Shown here: positions 17,053-26,167 of the stretch, piece after piece
Layout: each line of letters starts with the position of its first letter
Position numbering within the stretch: position 1 is the stretch's first letter
Made by a program: the position numbers and the translations under genes
Notes under the pieces: generated by a model
The model's database searches: none
Told to the model about the DNA's origin: nothing
The model's input: the letters and a program-made list of their open reading frames with translations, nothing else
From: Erythrobacter sp.
GTDB taxonomy: Bacteria > Pseudomonadota > Alphaproteobacteria > Sphingomonadales > Sphingomonadaceae
DNA: 64,000 bases
Direction: 5' to 3'
Assembly (NCBI GenBank): GCA_009993635.1
Contig: JAACTC010000007.1
Coordinates: forward strand, 62,001-126,000

Positions 17053-18189
17053 TCACTCCTCCCCGATCCGTAGCAGCGTATCGATCAGCACGGCGCTTTC
17101 GCCGAGGTCCGCATCCCCATCGGGCACGCGGTCGGCCAAGGCACCAGTGTCAATCTCCAGCCCTTCGACAACCTCGGCCAGAGCGGCCAGCGATCCGGAT
17201 GCGATGCAGAACAGATCGGCCAGCACCGGTGCTTCCGCCTGCCAGCCGCCAAGGCCGCGCTCCTGCTCTGCTGGCAGGCCGGCGAGCAGCGTCGAGGCAA
17301 GGCCGGGCGCGCGCGCCGCTGCTGAAAGCGCGATCTGGCAGCCCGTCGGATTGCGTTTGTGCGCCATTGCAGACGAACCGCCCCGCCCCGCGACCTGCGG
17401 TTCACGCATCTCACCCAGCGCATTTTGCGAAGAGAACGCGATGTCGCGGGCCAGCTTGCCCGACGCGCCTGTCAGGGCGGCAAGCGTGCTGCCGATCAGC
17501 GCCACGCCGCTGCGCCGCGCATGCCACGGCGGTGCTGCCGGCAGGCCCAGCATCTGGCCGAGCCTTTCCGCAACGGCCGCACCCTCGCCCTGATTTCCCG
17601 TACGCGTGCCCACGGCCCCGCCGAATTGCAGGACAGCATATTTCCCCATCACACGACTGAATTCCGCGGAAGCATCGGCTACCCCGGCATGCCACTGCGC
17701 CAGCCGCAGGCCTAGCGCGATCGGCAAGGCGTCCTGGCCCAGCGTCCGGCCCATTGCCGGCGTGTGCGCGTGTTTGCGCGCGAGCGGAGCAAGCGCGGCC
17801 AGAATGCGCCGTGTGTCGGTATCCAGCAGCTTGGCCCCTGCCCTCGCCTGCATCATGGTGATGGTATCCGCCATATCCTGGCTGGTGGACGCATGATGCA
17901 CGTAGTCGCGCGCGCTTTCCGGCACTGCAGCGCGCAACCGCTTCACCAGCGGGATCGCAAGAGTTCCGGCCAGCGCAGCTTCCTCTGCGAGTTCGGCGGG
18001 GTCGGGCCGAATATCGGAGCAGGCACGCGCAATATGGTCGGCCGCTTCGGCCGGAATTACACCCACATCGGCTTGCGCGCGCGCCAGCGCCGCTTCGAAC
18101 CGCAGAGCGTGCGCCAGAACCTGCGCATCGTCCCACACCGCAAGCATGGGGCCGGTCGTATTGGGGCGCTGGCGCAGCAGGTCGCTCAC
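17053..18189 (-). CDS. pcaB: 3-carboxy-cis,cis-muconate cycloisomerase
   Basis: 378 residues of the fumarase/aspartase superfamily; lactonises 3-carboxymuconate to 4-carboxymuconolactone. Seen are HHASTSQDMADT (about 105-116), FGGAVGTRTGNQGEG and the superfamily signature GGSSAMAHKRNP at about 283-294. It is shorter than the ~450-residue Pseudomonas enzyme, lacking part of the C-terminal domain, as is common in alphaproteobacteria. It starts with GTG, overlapping the pcaG stop (GTGA). Confidence 0.92.
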   Translation of the reverse strand: MSDLLRQRPNTTGPMLAVWDDAQVLAHALRFEAALARAQADVGVIPAEAADHIARACSDIRPDPAELAEEAALAGTLAIPLVKRLRAAVPESARDYVHHASTSQDMADTITMMQARAGAKLLDTDTRRILAALAPLARKHAHTPAMGRTLGQDALPIALGLRLAQWHAGVADASAEFSRVMGKYAVLQFGGAVGTRTGNQGEGAAVAERLGQMLGLPAAPPWHARRSGVALIGSTLAALTGASGKLARDIAFSSQNALGEMREPQVAGRGGSSAMAHKRNPTGCQIALSAAARAPGLASTLLAGLPAEQERGLGGWQAEAPVLADLFCIASGSLAALAEVVEGLEIDTGALADRVPDGDADLGESAVLIDTLLRIGEE

Positions 18190-18884
18190 AGGTCGAAGAA
18201 CACCGTCTCACCCTCGCCACCGAGCCGCAGATCGAGGCGCCAGACGCCCTCGCCATCCCGGCGCGCGATCAGCGTATCGCGGCGCTCGGCGGGCACGAGA
18301 GCGAGCACGGGGTCATCCGCCAGGCCATCGGACCCTGCGAAATATATGCGGGTCGCGAGCCGCCGCAGGACGCCGCGCGCAAACAGCGACACCGCGATAT
18401 GCGGTGCCTGAAGGCTGCCGCCCGGCCCCGGCACGCGGCCCGGCATCACGGTGCGGAAGCGGAATTCGCCCGCTTCGGAGGTGGAAGATCGCCCGAAACC
18501 GACGAAATGCGGATCGATCGCGATGTCGTCTCGCGGGTCGTCTGCGCTGCGATACCGGCCAGCTGCGTTGGCCTGCCAGATTTCGACCATCGCATCGACC
18601 ACCGGCTCGCCATCGTGATCGCACACGATACCTGCCAGTTCGATTGCCTCGCCGGTCGGTGTTCCGGTCGGGGCTGACAGATTGAGGACGTAGTGGTCTT
18701 CGCCAAACAGTTCGGGCCGTGCGCCCATGTCCGACTTGCCGATCAGGTCCGCCCCGCCTTTCCACGGCAAACCGTAGTGGAAGAAAGGCCCGACCGTCTG
18801 CGACGGCGTCTGCCCGAAGATCGCCGGGTCCTGGTTGTCCTGCCGCGCGGCTGGGTTGCGATCTTCCAGAGCAATGTCAGCCAT
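18186..18884 (-). CDS. pcaG: Protocatechuate 3,4-dioxygenase alpha subunit
   Basis: 232 residues. With PcaH it forms the non-haem Fe(III) intradiol dioxygenase that cleaves protocatechuate. GQTPSQTVGPFFHYGLPW at about 24-41 is typical of the alpha chain; the central barrel carries [17 protein letters not shown]. As expected for alpha subunits, the complete Tyr/His iron-ligand set of the beta chain is absent. It overlaps pcaH by 8 nt upstream and pcaB by 4 nt downstream. Confidence 0.94.
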   Translation of the reverse strand: MADIALEDRNPAARQDNQDPAIFGQTPSQTVGPFFHYGLPWKGGADLIGKSDMGARPELFGEDHYVLNLSAPTGTPTGEAIELAGIVCDHDGEPVVDAMVEIWQANAAGRYRSADDPRDDIAIDPHFVGFGRSSTSEAGEFRFRTVMPGRVPGPGGSLQAPHIAVSLFARGVLRRLATRIYFAGSDGLADDPVLALVPAERRDTLIARRDGEGVWRLDLRLGGEGETVFFDL

Positions 18885-19593
18885 GGTCGCCCCCTTCCTC
18901 GAACGGGGTCTGATCGCGCCCTTTCAGGACGACGTCGAACAGATAGCCGAGCGCGTGGTTCGGCTGGGTGGTCGCGATATCGAACCGGCTTACCATGCGC
19001 TGGCGATAGGGCATCGGCACCGCGTTGGCGATAGGATCGATCTCGATCAGGGGGTCATCCGGGAAATACATCTGCGTCACCAGCCGGGTGGCGAAGGCCG
19101 GGCCAAGCAGGGACAGGTGGATGTGCGAAGGCCGCCACGCGTTCTTGTGGTTCCCCCACGGGTAGGCGCCGGGACGGATCGTGGTGAAGGAATAGCGGCC
19201 CTGCGCATCGGTCACCACACGGCCCGCACCGGTGAAATTGGGATCGAGCGGCGCGCCCCAGCCATCCTTCGCGTGGATGTAACGGCCCGCAGCATTGGCC
19301 TGCCATATCTCGATCACGGTGTCGCTTACCGGGCGGTTATCTTCGTCCAGCACGCGGCCCGACACGGTGATCCGCTGACCGATCGGCTCGCCCTTGTGCT
19401 GCGCGGTCAGGTCGGCGGCTGCAGGCCCCATCAGGCGATCCCAGCAGCCCGTCGGCCCGGTCGTTTCGGTCAGGGTATGCGGGATCGCAATCGGCGGCTG
19501 GTGCGGTGCGCGCAGCCGGGTCGAGCCATATTCGGGAAACAGCAGGGGGGGCGCCCCCGCGTCGAGCGGGCGATACGGCACAGGATCGGTCAT
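18877..19593 (-). CDS. pcaH: Protocatechuate 3,4-dioxygenase beta subunit
   Basis: 238 residues, the catalytic iron-binding subunit. It has the extended N-terminus of PcaH ([16 protein letters not shown]), the intradiol-dioxygenase core ([29 protein letters not shown]) and [14 protein letters not shown], whose two His with Tyr residues bind Fe(III). The start at 19593 (MTDPVPYRP) overlaps the pcaJ stop (ATGA); the longer upstream frame is a shadow. Confidence 0.95.
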   Translation of the reverse strand: MTDPVPYRPLDAGAPPLLFPEYGSTRLRAPHQPPIAIPHTLTETTGPTGCWDRLMGPAAADLTAQHKGEPIGQRITVSGRVLDEDNRPVSDTVIEIWQANAAGRYIHAKDGWGAPLDPNFTGAGRVVTDAQGRYSFTTIRPGAYPWGNHKNAWRPSHIHLSLLGPAFATRLVTQMYFPDDPLIEIDPIANAVPMPYRQRMVSRFDIATTQPNHALGYLFDVVLKGRDQTPFEEGGDHG

Positions 19594-20261
19594 GCCTGCA
19601 CCCCTTTTACGCCCGATACATCCAGCGGCGCGGCGGTTTTCGCGACAACCTCTTCCACCCGCACCCCGGGTGCGGTTTCGATCAATCGCAGGCCCGGCTT
19701 GTCGCACGCGATCACCGCCAGATCGGTCACGATCAGATCGACGCAGCCCTTGCCGGTCAGCGGAAGGGCGCATTGCTCCAGCAGCTTGGGATCGCCGTGC
19801 TTGCTGACATGATCCATCACCACGACCACACGGCGCACCCCGGCAACCAGGTCCATCGCGCCGCCCATGCCCTTCACCATCTTGCCCGGGATGGTCCAGT
19901 TGGCGATGTCGCCCGCCGCCGAAACCTCCATCGCGCCAAGGATGGTCAGGTCGATATGCCCGCCTCGGATCATCGCGAAACTGTCGGCAGAGGAAAAGAA
20001 GCTCGATGTAGACAAGGCGGTGATGGTCTGCTTGCCCGCGTTGATCAGGTCGGGATCAGCCTCCCCTTCATACGGGAATGGCCCCATGCCCAGCATCCCG
20101 TTCTCCGATTGCAGCGTCACCTCGATCCCTTGGGGGATGTAGTTGGCGACCAGCGTCGGGATGCCGATACCCAGGTTGACGTAGAAGCCATCCTCCAGCT
20201 CCTGCGCGGCGCGCGCAGCCATCTGTTCGCGGCTCCAGCCGTGGGCTCCCTGCTCTGTCAT
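19590..20261 (-). CDS. pcaJ: 3-oxoadipate CoA-transferase subunit B
   Basis: 223 residues. Transfers CoA from succinyl-CoA to 3-oxoadipate with Pca[13 protein letters not shown] contains the catalytic Glu that forms the acyl-CoA thioester intermediate (SENG motif of the beta subunit). [17 protein letters not shown] and [14 protein letters not shown] are also conserved. Starts with ATG overlapping the pcaI stop (ATGA). Confidence 0.94.
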   Translation of the reverse strand: MTEQGAHGWSREQMAARAAQELEDGFYVNLGIGIPTLVANYIPQGIEVTLQSENGMLGMGPFPYEGEADPDLINAGKQTITALSTSSFFSSADSFAMIRGGHIDLTILGAMEVSAAGDIANWTIPGKMVKGMGGAMDLVAGVRRVVVVMDHVSKHGDPKLLEQCALPLTGKGCVDLIVTDLAVIACDKPGLRLIETAPGVRVEEVVAKTAAPLDVSGVKGVQA

Positions 20262-20971
20262 CAGTTGGCCTCCCTCGGTCGGGTGGTAAGCTTCTCGATC
20301 CGTTTCTCGTTGATCGTCGATTGCACGATACGGTCGACATAGATGCCCGGCGTATGGATGCAGTCGGGATCGAACGTGCCCTCCGGCACGATTTCCTCCA
20401 CCTCGACCACGGTCGTCTTGCCCGCAGTCGCCATGTTGGGATTGAAATTGCGTGCCGTGCGGCGGAACATCAGGTTGCCCGCCGGGTCCGCGCGCCAGGC
20501 CTTCACGATCGAAACATCGGCACGAAGCCAGGTTTCGCGCACGTACATTTCGCCGTCGAACTCCTCCACCGGCTTGCCCTCGGCAACCACAGTGCCGAAG
20601 CCGGTCTTGGTGTAGAACGCAGGAATGCCCGCGCCGCCCGCCCTGATCCGTTCGGCCAGCGTGCCCTGCGGGTTCAGTTCCAGCTCGAGCTCGCCCGAGA
20701 GATATTGCTGCTCGAACAGCTTGTTCTCGCCGACGTAGCTGGAGATCATCTTGGCGATCTGCCGGCTTTCCAGCAGCATCCACAGGCCGAACCCGTCCGC
20801 ACCCGCATTGTTCGAAATCACGGTCAGTCCGGTGACCCCGGCGGCGCGTATTTCGGGGATCAGGCTTTCGGGATTGCCCGACAGGCCGAACCCGCCGGAC
20901 ATGATGGTCATGCCATCGAACAGCAGGCCGTCCAGCGCCGCCGCAGGGCTATCGAAGATCTTGCTTGCCAT
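20261..20971 (-). CDS. pcaI: 3-oxoadipate CoA-transferase subunit A
   Basis: 236 residues. [14 protein letters not shown] at about 25-38 is the CoA-binding motif of the alpha subunit; [15 protein letters not shown] and [14 protein letters not shown] are family-conserved. Forms the PcaIJ complex. It begins 2 nt after the pobA stop and overlaps pcaJ, so all seven genes look co-translated. The longer upstream open frame is antisense-like sequence within pobA. Confidence 0.94.
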   Translation of the reverse strand: MASKIFDSPAAALDGLLFDGMTIMSGGFGLSGNPESLIPEIRAAGVTGLTVISNNAGADGFGLWMLLESRQIAKMISSYVGENKLFEQQYLSGELELELNPQGTLAERIRAGGAGIPAFYTKTGFGTVVAEGKPVEEFDGEMYVRETWLRADVSIVKAWRADPAGNLMFRRTARNFNPNMATAGKTTVVEVEEIVPEGTFDPDCIHTPGIYVDRIVQSTINEKRIEKLTTRPREAN

Positions 20972-20973
20972 AC

Positions 20974-22149
20974 CTACTCCAGCGGCAGCCCGACATAGTT
21001 TTCCGCCAGCGTGCGCTGGGCCGGAATCGAGCCGCGAATATAATCGATTTCCGCCATCTGGATGCGGCGATCGAAGCCGTCCATATCGGGATAGCGGTGG
21101 GTGATCGAGGTGAACCACCAGGAAAAGCGCACTGCCTTCCACACGCGGGCTAGCGCGCGCGCCGAGTAGTGGTCGATCCCGGCGGACGATCCCTCGCCGT
21201 AATACTCGCTGAATGCCTCGGCCAGGATGGCGACATCGCTGACCGCCAGGTTCATACCCTTCGCCCCGGTGGGCGGCACGATATGCGCGGCATCGCCCGC
21301 CAAGAACAGGCGGTTCCAGCGCATCGGTTCGGCAACGTAGGAACGCAAGGGTGCGATCGACTTCTCGAAGCTGGGGCCGCGGGTCACGCGCGCGCCCACT
21401 TCTTCGCCCAGGCGCAGGCACAATTCGTCCCAGAACCGTTCGTCGCTCCAGTTCTCGACCTTCTCGTCGATATCGCACTGGATGTAATAGCGGCTGCGCG
21501 TTTCGGAACGCATGGATGCCAGCGCAAAGCCGCGTTCGTGATTGGCGTAGATAAGTTCGTCCTCGACCGGCGGAACCTCTGCCAGGATGCCCAGCCACCC
21601 GAATGGATAGACCCGTTCGAACTCGCGCTGGACATTGGCGGGGATGGTCTTGCGGCTGACACCGTGCTGGCCATCGCAGCCGACCACGAAATCGCAGCGC
21701 AGTTCATGCTGTTCGCCATCCGAGCGCCATGTGACGACCGGCGTGTCCGTCGAGGCGCCCTCAATCGCGACCTCGTCGGCATTCCAGATGATCTGCACGC
21801 CGCGTTCATCGGCCGCATCGAACAGGTCGTGCATCACTTCCTGCTGGCCGTACACGGTGACGGTACGCCCGCCGGTCAGCGCGGCCATGTCGATGTGAAA
21901 AAGCTCACCGTCGAGGCTCAGATTGGTGCCGCCATGCACCAGGCCTTCGCGCTGCAAACGCGCGCCCAGACCCAACCGGTCCATCAGATCGACCGCCACC
22001 TGCTCCAGCACCCCGGCGCGAACGCGGCCCTCCACGTATTCACGGTCGCGCCGTTCCAGCACGACAGCGTCGATCCCCTCGCGTGCCAGCAGGTGCGCCA
22101 GGAACATGCCGGCCGGACCAGCACCGATGATTGCGATCTTGGTACGCAT
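20974..22149 (-). CDS. pobA: 4-hydroxybenzoate 3-monooxygenase
   Basis: 391-residue FAD monooxygenase (the Pseudomonas enzyme has 394) that hydroxylates 4-hydroxybenzoate to protocatechuate with NADPH and O2. FAD-binding GAGPAGMFLA lies at 9-18, the substrate/FAD loop RVRAGVLEQ near 41-49, the DG motif at VVGCDGQHGVSRKTIP and the second FAD motif GDAAHIVPPTGAKGMNLA near 284. First gene of the operon; start at 22149, with the longer frame upstream rejected. It feeds the co-encoded pca enzymes. Confidence 0.96.
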   Translation of the reverse strand: MRTKIAIIGAGPAGMFLAHLLAREGIDAVVLERRDREYVEGRVRAGVLEQVAVDLMDRLGLGARLQREGLVHGGTNLSLDGELFHIDMAALTGGRTVTVYGQQEVMHDLFDAADERGVQIIWNADEVAIEGASTDTPVVTWRSDGEQHELRCDFVVGCDGQHGVSRKTIPANVQREFERVYPFGWLGILAEVPPVEDELIYANHERGFALASMRSETRSRYYIQCDIDEKVENWSDERFWDELCLRLGEEVGARVTRGPSFEKSIAPLRSYVAEPMRWNRLFLAGDAAHIVPPTGAKGMNLAVSDVAILAEAFSEYYGEGSSAGIDHYSARALARVWKAVRFSWWFTSITHRYPDMDGFDRRIQMAEIDYIRGSIPAQRTLAENYVGLPLE

Positions 22150-22300
22150 GAAGCCGCCAATCCTCTTTGCGCCCGGGCTTGATACCGCCCGGTTCACGTT
22201 GCTTGCGGAATTTACCGGGTGCCATCGCCCTACGCTCCGGACCATGTGCGGCTTGCGTGATTTCTTGGACAAATCGCCAAATCGGGCTAGCAGCCAAAGG
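22150..22300. promoter_or_regulatory. Divergent promoter region of pobA operon and pobR-like gene
   Basis: About 150 bp separate pobA from the AraC-type gene on the opposite strand. This is the expected position for the activator's binding site. I could not pick out an unambiguous repeat, so no operator is drawn. Confidence 0.5.
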
Positions 22301-23188
22301 ATGCCAGCCAAGGCCGTCCCATCTTTCTATCTCTACGGAGAACCGCCTCGCGCGGTAGAGAACACGTTCGTCCATGTGGAGCAGCTGGACGACCGATCCC
22401 GCCCCAGCGAATGGACGATCCGACCGCACTCGCACGCCGATCTGCATCAGGTGTTCCTGCTTGAAAGCGGGGGCGGCGTGGTCACCATCGAAGGCGACGC
22501 CCATCGTGTCGCGGCCCCGGCAGTCATCCTGATCCCGGCTACCGCAATCCACGGCTTCGAGTGGCTGGAGGAGACAACCGGCTGGGTGCTGACGATTGCC
22601 CGGGCTTTTCACGATACGCTGGCTGCGCGGCACGGCGAGTTGCAGCCGCTGTTCGCACGCGGGCATCTGCTGCCGCTACATCCCGACCGGCTGGCCACGG
22701 CGCTGCGGCTGGTCCGCGATCTGCAGCACGAACTCGGCTGGTCAGCCATCGGACACGGCGCGATGGCCCGTGCGCTCGTGCTGCAGCTATCGGTCCTGTT
22801 GGTACGGCTGGTCGATGCGGGAACCGATACGCAGGTGAAGATCGCCAGATCGGCGGCGGCCGCGCTGGTCGCGCGATACAGGGCGCAGGTCGAAACCCGC
22901 TTCCGCGACCGCGAGCCCATTGCGCAGCAGGCTGCTGCTCTGGGCGTAAGCGAAAGTGCCCTGCGCGCGGCCTGCGCCAAAATCGCAGGGCGTTCGCCAA
23001 GCCAGATCCTCGACGACCGGGCCTTGCTGGAAGCGCGTCGGCTGCTGGTCTATTCGCACTTGTCGGTTGCGCAGATCGGCTACGCGCTGGGCTTTGCCGA
23101 CCCTGCGTATTTCTCGCGCTTCTTCACCCGCCATGTCGGCTGTCCGCCCTCGACCTATCGCGAAACGCCGCCCGCGTCGCCGAGCTGA
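22301..23188 (+). CDS. AraC-family activator, PobR-like
   Basis: 295 residues. The N-terminal cupin-like sensor begins SFYLYGEPPRAVENTFVHVE and includes WTIRPHSHADLHQVF with metal/ligand-type histidines. The C-terminal AraC DNA-binding domain spans about 205-285 (QQAAALGVSESALRAACAKIAGRSP; SVAQIGYALGFADPAYFSRFF). It resembles PobR/PobC regulators of 4-hydroxybenzoate hydroxylase, and divergence from pobA supports that. The start at 22301 is chosen because homologues begin just before the SFYLYGE motif; an in-frame ATG at 22244 would add 19 residues. Confidence 0.85.
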   Translation: MPAKAVPSFYLYGEPPRAVENTFVHVEQLDDRSRPSEWTIRPHSHADLHQVFLLESGGGVVTIEGDAHRVAAPAVILIPATAIHGFEWLEETTGWVLTIARAFHDTLAARHGELQPLFARGHLLPLHPDRLATALRLVRDLQHELGWSAIGHGAMARALVLQLSVLLVRLVDAGTDTQVKIARSAAAALVARYRAQVETRFRDREPIAQQAAALGVSESALRAACAKIAGRSPSQILDDRALLEARRLLVYSHLSVAQIGYALGFADPAYFSRFFTRHVGCPPSTYRETPPASPS

Positions 23189-23226
23189 TATCGGATCGAG
23201 GATGGGTGAGGATCTAGCTCTCGGCT

Positions 23227-23346
23227 TTAATCAATCCCGTAATGCGGACCCACCTCATCCAGGCGATATTTTAGGATATCCAGCAGGATCGGGGCGTCGT
23301 CCGCAATGACAGTTTCGGCCATCATTCGCTCCAGCGTACTTCGCAT
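23227..23346 (-). CDS. Possible small hypothetical protein (39 aa)
   Basis: A short frame starting MRSTLERMMAETV and ending DEVGPHYGID lies in the 284-bp gap before the FNR-like gene. Its composition (amphipathic, no shadow-type Arg/Pro/Ala bias) is more protein-like than random GC-rich sequence, and in-frame codons upstream of the ATG to about 23400 also read sensibly (GARKVLDADLN). No good ribosome site precedes the ATG. Function unknown; it may be the tail of a longer gene with a non-ATG start or a decayed one. Confidence 0.35.
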   Translation of the reverse strand: MRSTLERMMAETVIADDAPILLDILKYRLDEVGPHYGID

Positions 23347-23472
23347 ATTCAAATCGGCGTCCAGAACCTTCCGCGCCCCTGCACGGATCGCCCGGCATGT
23401 TCGCCGCTATGAGGTTCGAATTGCGGGCACACCTTCACCGCACGCGCCGACTGCGTTACAGTCACAGCACCA

Positions 23473-24183
23473 ATGAACGAACCTTTCCTCAATCGAACAC
23501 GGAATTTCTGCGACACGTGCACGGTACGCAACCGCGCGATTTGCGGCGATCTTGATAGCGACGAGATCGCCGCTCTGAACGCGATCGGCCAGCGCAGGGA
23601 TTTGGCTGCGGGCGAGAGCTTGCTGTGGGAAGGCGACGACGCGGTCGTGGTTGCCAATGTCATCGAAGGCATGATGAAGCTGTCGACCAGCACGGCCGAT
23701 GGGAAAGAGCAGATTCTGGGGATCGCCTTTCCGGCGGACTTCGTCGGCCGGCCTTTCGGCAAGGCCGCACCTTTTACCGTCGAAGCGATGACCGATGTTC
23801 GGGTCTGCGTTTTCCGGCAGGTCGATTTTGATCGGTTTGCAGTGGAGCATCCCCGGCTGGAGCACAAGCTGCTCGAACGCACGCTTTCCGAGCTCGATCG
23901 CACGCGTAAGTGGATGCTGATTCTCGGGCGGATGACCGCAGAACAACGGGTCGCGACCTTCCTGCTCGATCTGTCGGAGAGCCTGTCCTCGGCGAAGAAC
24001 GACGCAAATGCCGCCTTCGATCTGCAGCTCGGTCGCGGTCAGATTGCCGATGTCCTCGGCCTGACAATCGAAACCGTCAGCCGCGAGTTCACCAAGCTCA
24101 GGAAGGCCGGGCTGGTTTCTGTGCCCAGCCGCAGGGAGGTCGTGATCCAAAACCGCGAGGCGCTGATGGCGCTGGCCGGGTAG
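23473..24183 (+). CDS. FNR-type [4Fe-4S] oxygen-sensing transcriptional regulator (Crp/Fnr family)
   Basis: 236 residues. N-terminal cysteines 13, 16 and 24 (CDTC...C) plus Cys112 give the four-Cys pattern of Fnr/FnrL proteins that hold an oxygen-labile cluster. A cyclic-nucleotide-like barrel, a long dimerisation helix (TLSELDRTRKWML) and the HTH (IADVLGLTIETVSREFTKL with Glu/Ser/Arg for an FNR box) follow. It probably switches genes for low-oxygen life; the bd oxidase 10 kb away is a plausible target, but I saw no clear TTGAT-N4-ATCAA box before cydA. Confidence 0.92.
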   Translation: MNEPFLNRTRNFCDTCTVRNRAICGDLDSDEIAALNAIGQRRDLAAGESLLWEGDDAVVVANVIEGMMKLSTSTADGKEQILGIAFPADFVGRPFGKAAPFTVEAMTDVRVCVFRQVDFDRFAVEHPRLEHKLLERTLSELDRTRKWMLILGRMTAEQRVATFLLDLSESLSSAKNDANAAFDLQLGRGQIADVLGLTIETVSREFTKLRKAGLVSVPSRREVVIQNREALMALAG

Positions 24184-24306
24184 CCGCGGCGAGACGCCGG
24201 GGCGACAAAAACGATGACTGCCTTGCTGCCGATCGCCACGCCTTCAATCGATCGACCATCCTTTGACGGGTGACCTTACGCCAATCCCTGCTAATCTGGC
24301 GAAAGA

Positions 24307-25371
24307 ATGAGCACCGATCCCTCCCTGCCTGGCAAGCCAGTGCGTGTCACCTCGTTCGACGTTGCCGAGCGTGCCGGCGTTAACCAGTCGACCGTATCGC
24401 GCGCGCTGGCCGGTTCGCCGCAGGTCACCCCCGCCACGCGCGAGCGCGTTGTCGCGGTGGCGAAAGAGCTTGGCTACACCGTCGACCACCGCGCATCGGG
24501 TTTGCGCAAGGGCCGAACGGACACAATTGCCGTCGTCATCCTGCAGCGCCCCGAAGACAAGACACCCACCGGCAACCCGTTCTATTTCGAGCTGCTGGGC
24601 AGCATCTGCGAAGCCGCCTCAGAGCGCGGGCTCGAAACGCTCGTTTCGCTCCAGTCGGAGAATGGACGCCTGACGGGAGATTACGTGAAGCGCGGGCAGG
24701 CGGACGGCACGATCGTGATCGGCTCCGCGCGCAACTCGACCGCTTGGGGGTTTTTCCAGCAGCTGCAGCGCAGCGAGAGCAGTCTGGTTTTCTGGGGTTC
24801 GCCGTTCGATGAAGCCCGCTGGATACGATCCGACAATGTCGCCGGCGGGGCGCTCGCAACGCGCCATCTCATCGATCGCGGCTATCGCCGCATCGCCTTC
24901 GTCGGTCCGCTCGAAACGGGGCCGGGGCAATTTGCGGAGCGTTTTGAAGGCTATTGCGACGCGCTGGCCGAGCACGGGCTGGAGCCGTTGCAGGCATCGC
25001 ACTATCCCGATGGCGACCGCATCGCGCAGGGCTATCACGCCGCGCTCGAATTGTTGGATCGGAACCCGGACATTGATGCGTTCTTTGCGGCCAGCGATCG
25101 GCTTGCCTTCGGTGTGCTGGAGCGGGTGCGCGAAAGCGGGGGCGACGTGCCCGATAAATGCGGAATCGTGGGCTTCGATGGCATGTCTGCAGGGACGGTC
25201 TGCAATCCGCCGCTGACCACGGTCGCGCCCGATCTGGAGAAAGCGGCGAAGGCCTTGCTGGCCGCGGCTCTGGACGACGACAAGCGCGGTACCGGGCGGG
25301 TTCCGGTGAAACTGATCGAACGCGCCAGCGTGCGGGCGCTGCCCGCCGGGAAAAGCCCCGGCGACTGCTAG
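24307..25371 (+). CDS. LacI-family transcriptional regulator
   Basis: 354 residues. The HTH at about 15-35 reads TSFDVAERAGVNQSTVSRAL followed by the hinge VDHRASGLRKGRT. The periplasmic-binding-protein-like ligand domain contains ATRHLIDRGYRRIAFVGP, FFAASDRLAFGVL and VGFDGMSAGTVCNPPLTTV. It lies alone, with no sugar genes directly adjacent, so its target is not clear from context; sugar or nucleoside effectors are usual. Confidence 0.92.
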   Translation: MSTDPSLPGKPVRVTSFDVAERAGVNQSTVSRALAGSPQVTPATRERVVAVAKELGYTVDHRASGLRKGRTDTIAVVILQRPEDKTPTGNPFYFELLGSICEAASERGLETLVSLQSENGRLTGDYVKRGQADGTIVIGSARNSTAWGFFQQLQRSESSLVFWGSPFDEARWIRSDNVAGGALATRHLIDRGYRRIAFVGPLETGPGQFAERFEGYCDALAEHGLEPLQASHYPDGDRIAQGYHAALELLDRNPDIDAFFAASDRLAFGVLERVRESGGDVPDKCGIVGFDGMSAGTVCNPPLTTVAPDLEKAAKALLAAALDDDKRGTGRVPVKLIERASVRALPAGKSPGDC

Positions 25372-25380
25372 CCGGGCGGC

Positions 25381-26130
25381 CTACGCGCTTTCGTCGTCCG
25401 CGAACTGGAAGGGTGGAAGCCGGTTCACCGCTTCGCGCAGCGAAAGGCTCCACTGTTCGGAAATGCGCCTGAAATAGGGGTCGTTCTCAGCGATCCGCTG
25501 GTTCGCACCAAGGCGGCAGGCGTCGCGTTCATGGATCGCCAGATCGAGTGGCAGATCGACCGCGAGGTTGGACCGGATGGTCGAATCGAAAGACACCATC
25601 AGCAGGCGAACGGCGTCCTCGAACGGCATCGCAGGGTCGTAGGTGCGCACGATGATCGGGCGCCCGTACTTGGTCTCGCCGATCTGGAAGAAGGGAGAGT
25701 CGTCTCCCGCCTCGATGAAATTGCCTTCGGGATAGACCAGGAAAAGCCGCGGCTCGCTGCCCGCGATCTGCCCGCCGAGGATCAGGCTGGCGCGAAACCC
25801 GCCGCTGGCCTGCTGGCCGTCGTCGCGCAGGCTGGCAATCACCTCGCGCAGGGTATCGCCCACGATGGTGGCGATCTGGAACATCGAGGGTGCAGAAAGG
25901 ATCGAGGGATCGCGCTCAGACGGGGCCTTGGTCCGCTCGTCCAGCAGGCTGACGACCGCCTGTGTGGTCGCCAGATTGCCCGCCGAAAGCAGCGTGATGA
26001 TCCGTTCCCCCGGGATTTCCCAGTGGCGCATCTTGCGGACCTGCGAAACGTCGTCGACGCCCGCGTTGGTCCGCGTATCGGACATGAAGATCAGGCCGCG
26101 GTCGAGCCGCATACCCACGCAATAGGTCAT
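25381..26130 (-). CDS. Anbu, proteasome-type Ntn hydrolase
   Basis: 249 residues. After removal of Met1, Thr2 in MTYCVGMRLDRGLIFMSDTR is the presumed N-terminal nucleophile, as in proteasome beta subunits; Asp18 and the Arg/Ala-rich turn follow. ITLLSAGNLATTQAVV and FLVYPEGNFIEAGDDSPF are characteristic of Anbu, a self-assembling relative of proteasome and HslV. It is last in the four-gene order cp-ATP-grasp, alpha-E, transglutaminase, Anbu seen in many proteobacteria. The unit is thought to make and recycle a peptide or modified-protein tag; that function is not proven. The longer upstream frame was rejected in favour of the ATG at 26130. Confidence 0.93.
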   Translation of the reverse strand: MTYCVGMRLDRGLIFMSDTRTNAGVDDVSQVRKMRHWEIPGERIITLLSAGNLATTQAVVSLLDERTKAPSERDPSILSAPSMFQIATIVGDTLREVIASLRDDGQQASGGFRASLILGGQIAGSEPRLFLVYPEGNFIEAGDDSPFFQIGETKYGRPIIVRTYDPAMPFEDAVRLLMVSFDSTIRSNLAVDLPLDLAIHERDACRLGANQRIAENDPYFRRISEQWSLSLREAVNRLPPFQFADDESA

Positions 26131-26167
26131 TTGAAATTGGTCTCGCGGACTTGGTGGCGCGTCTGGA

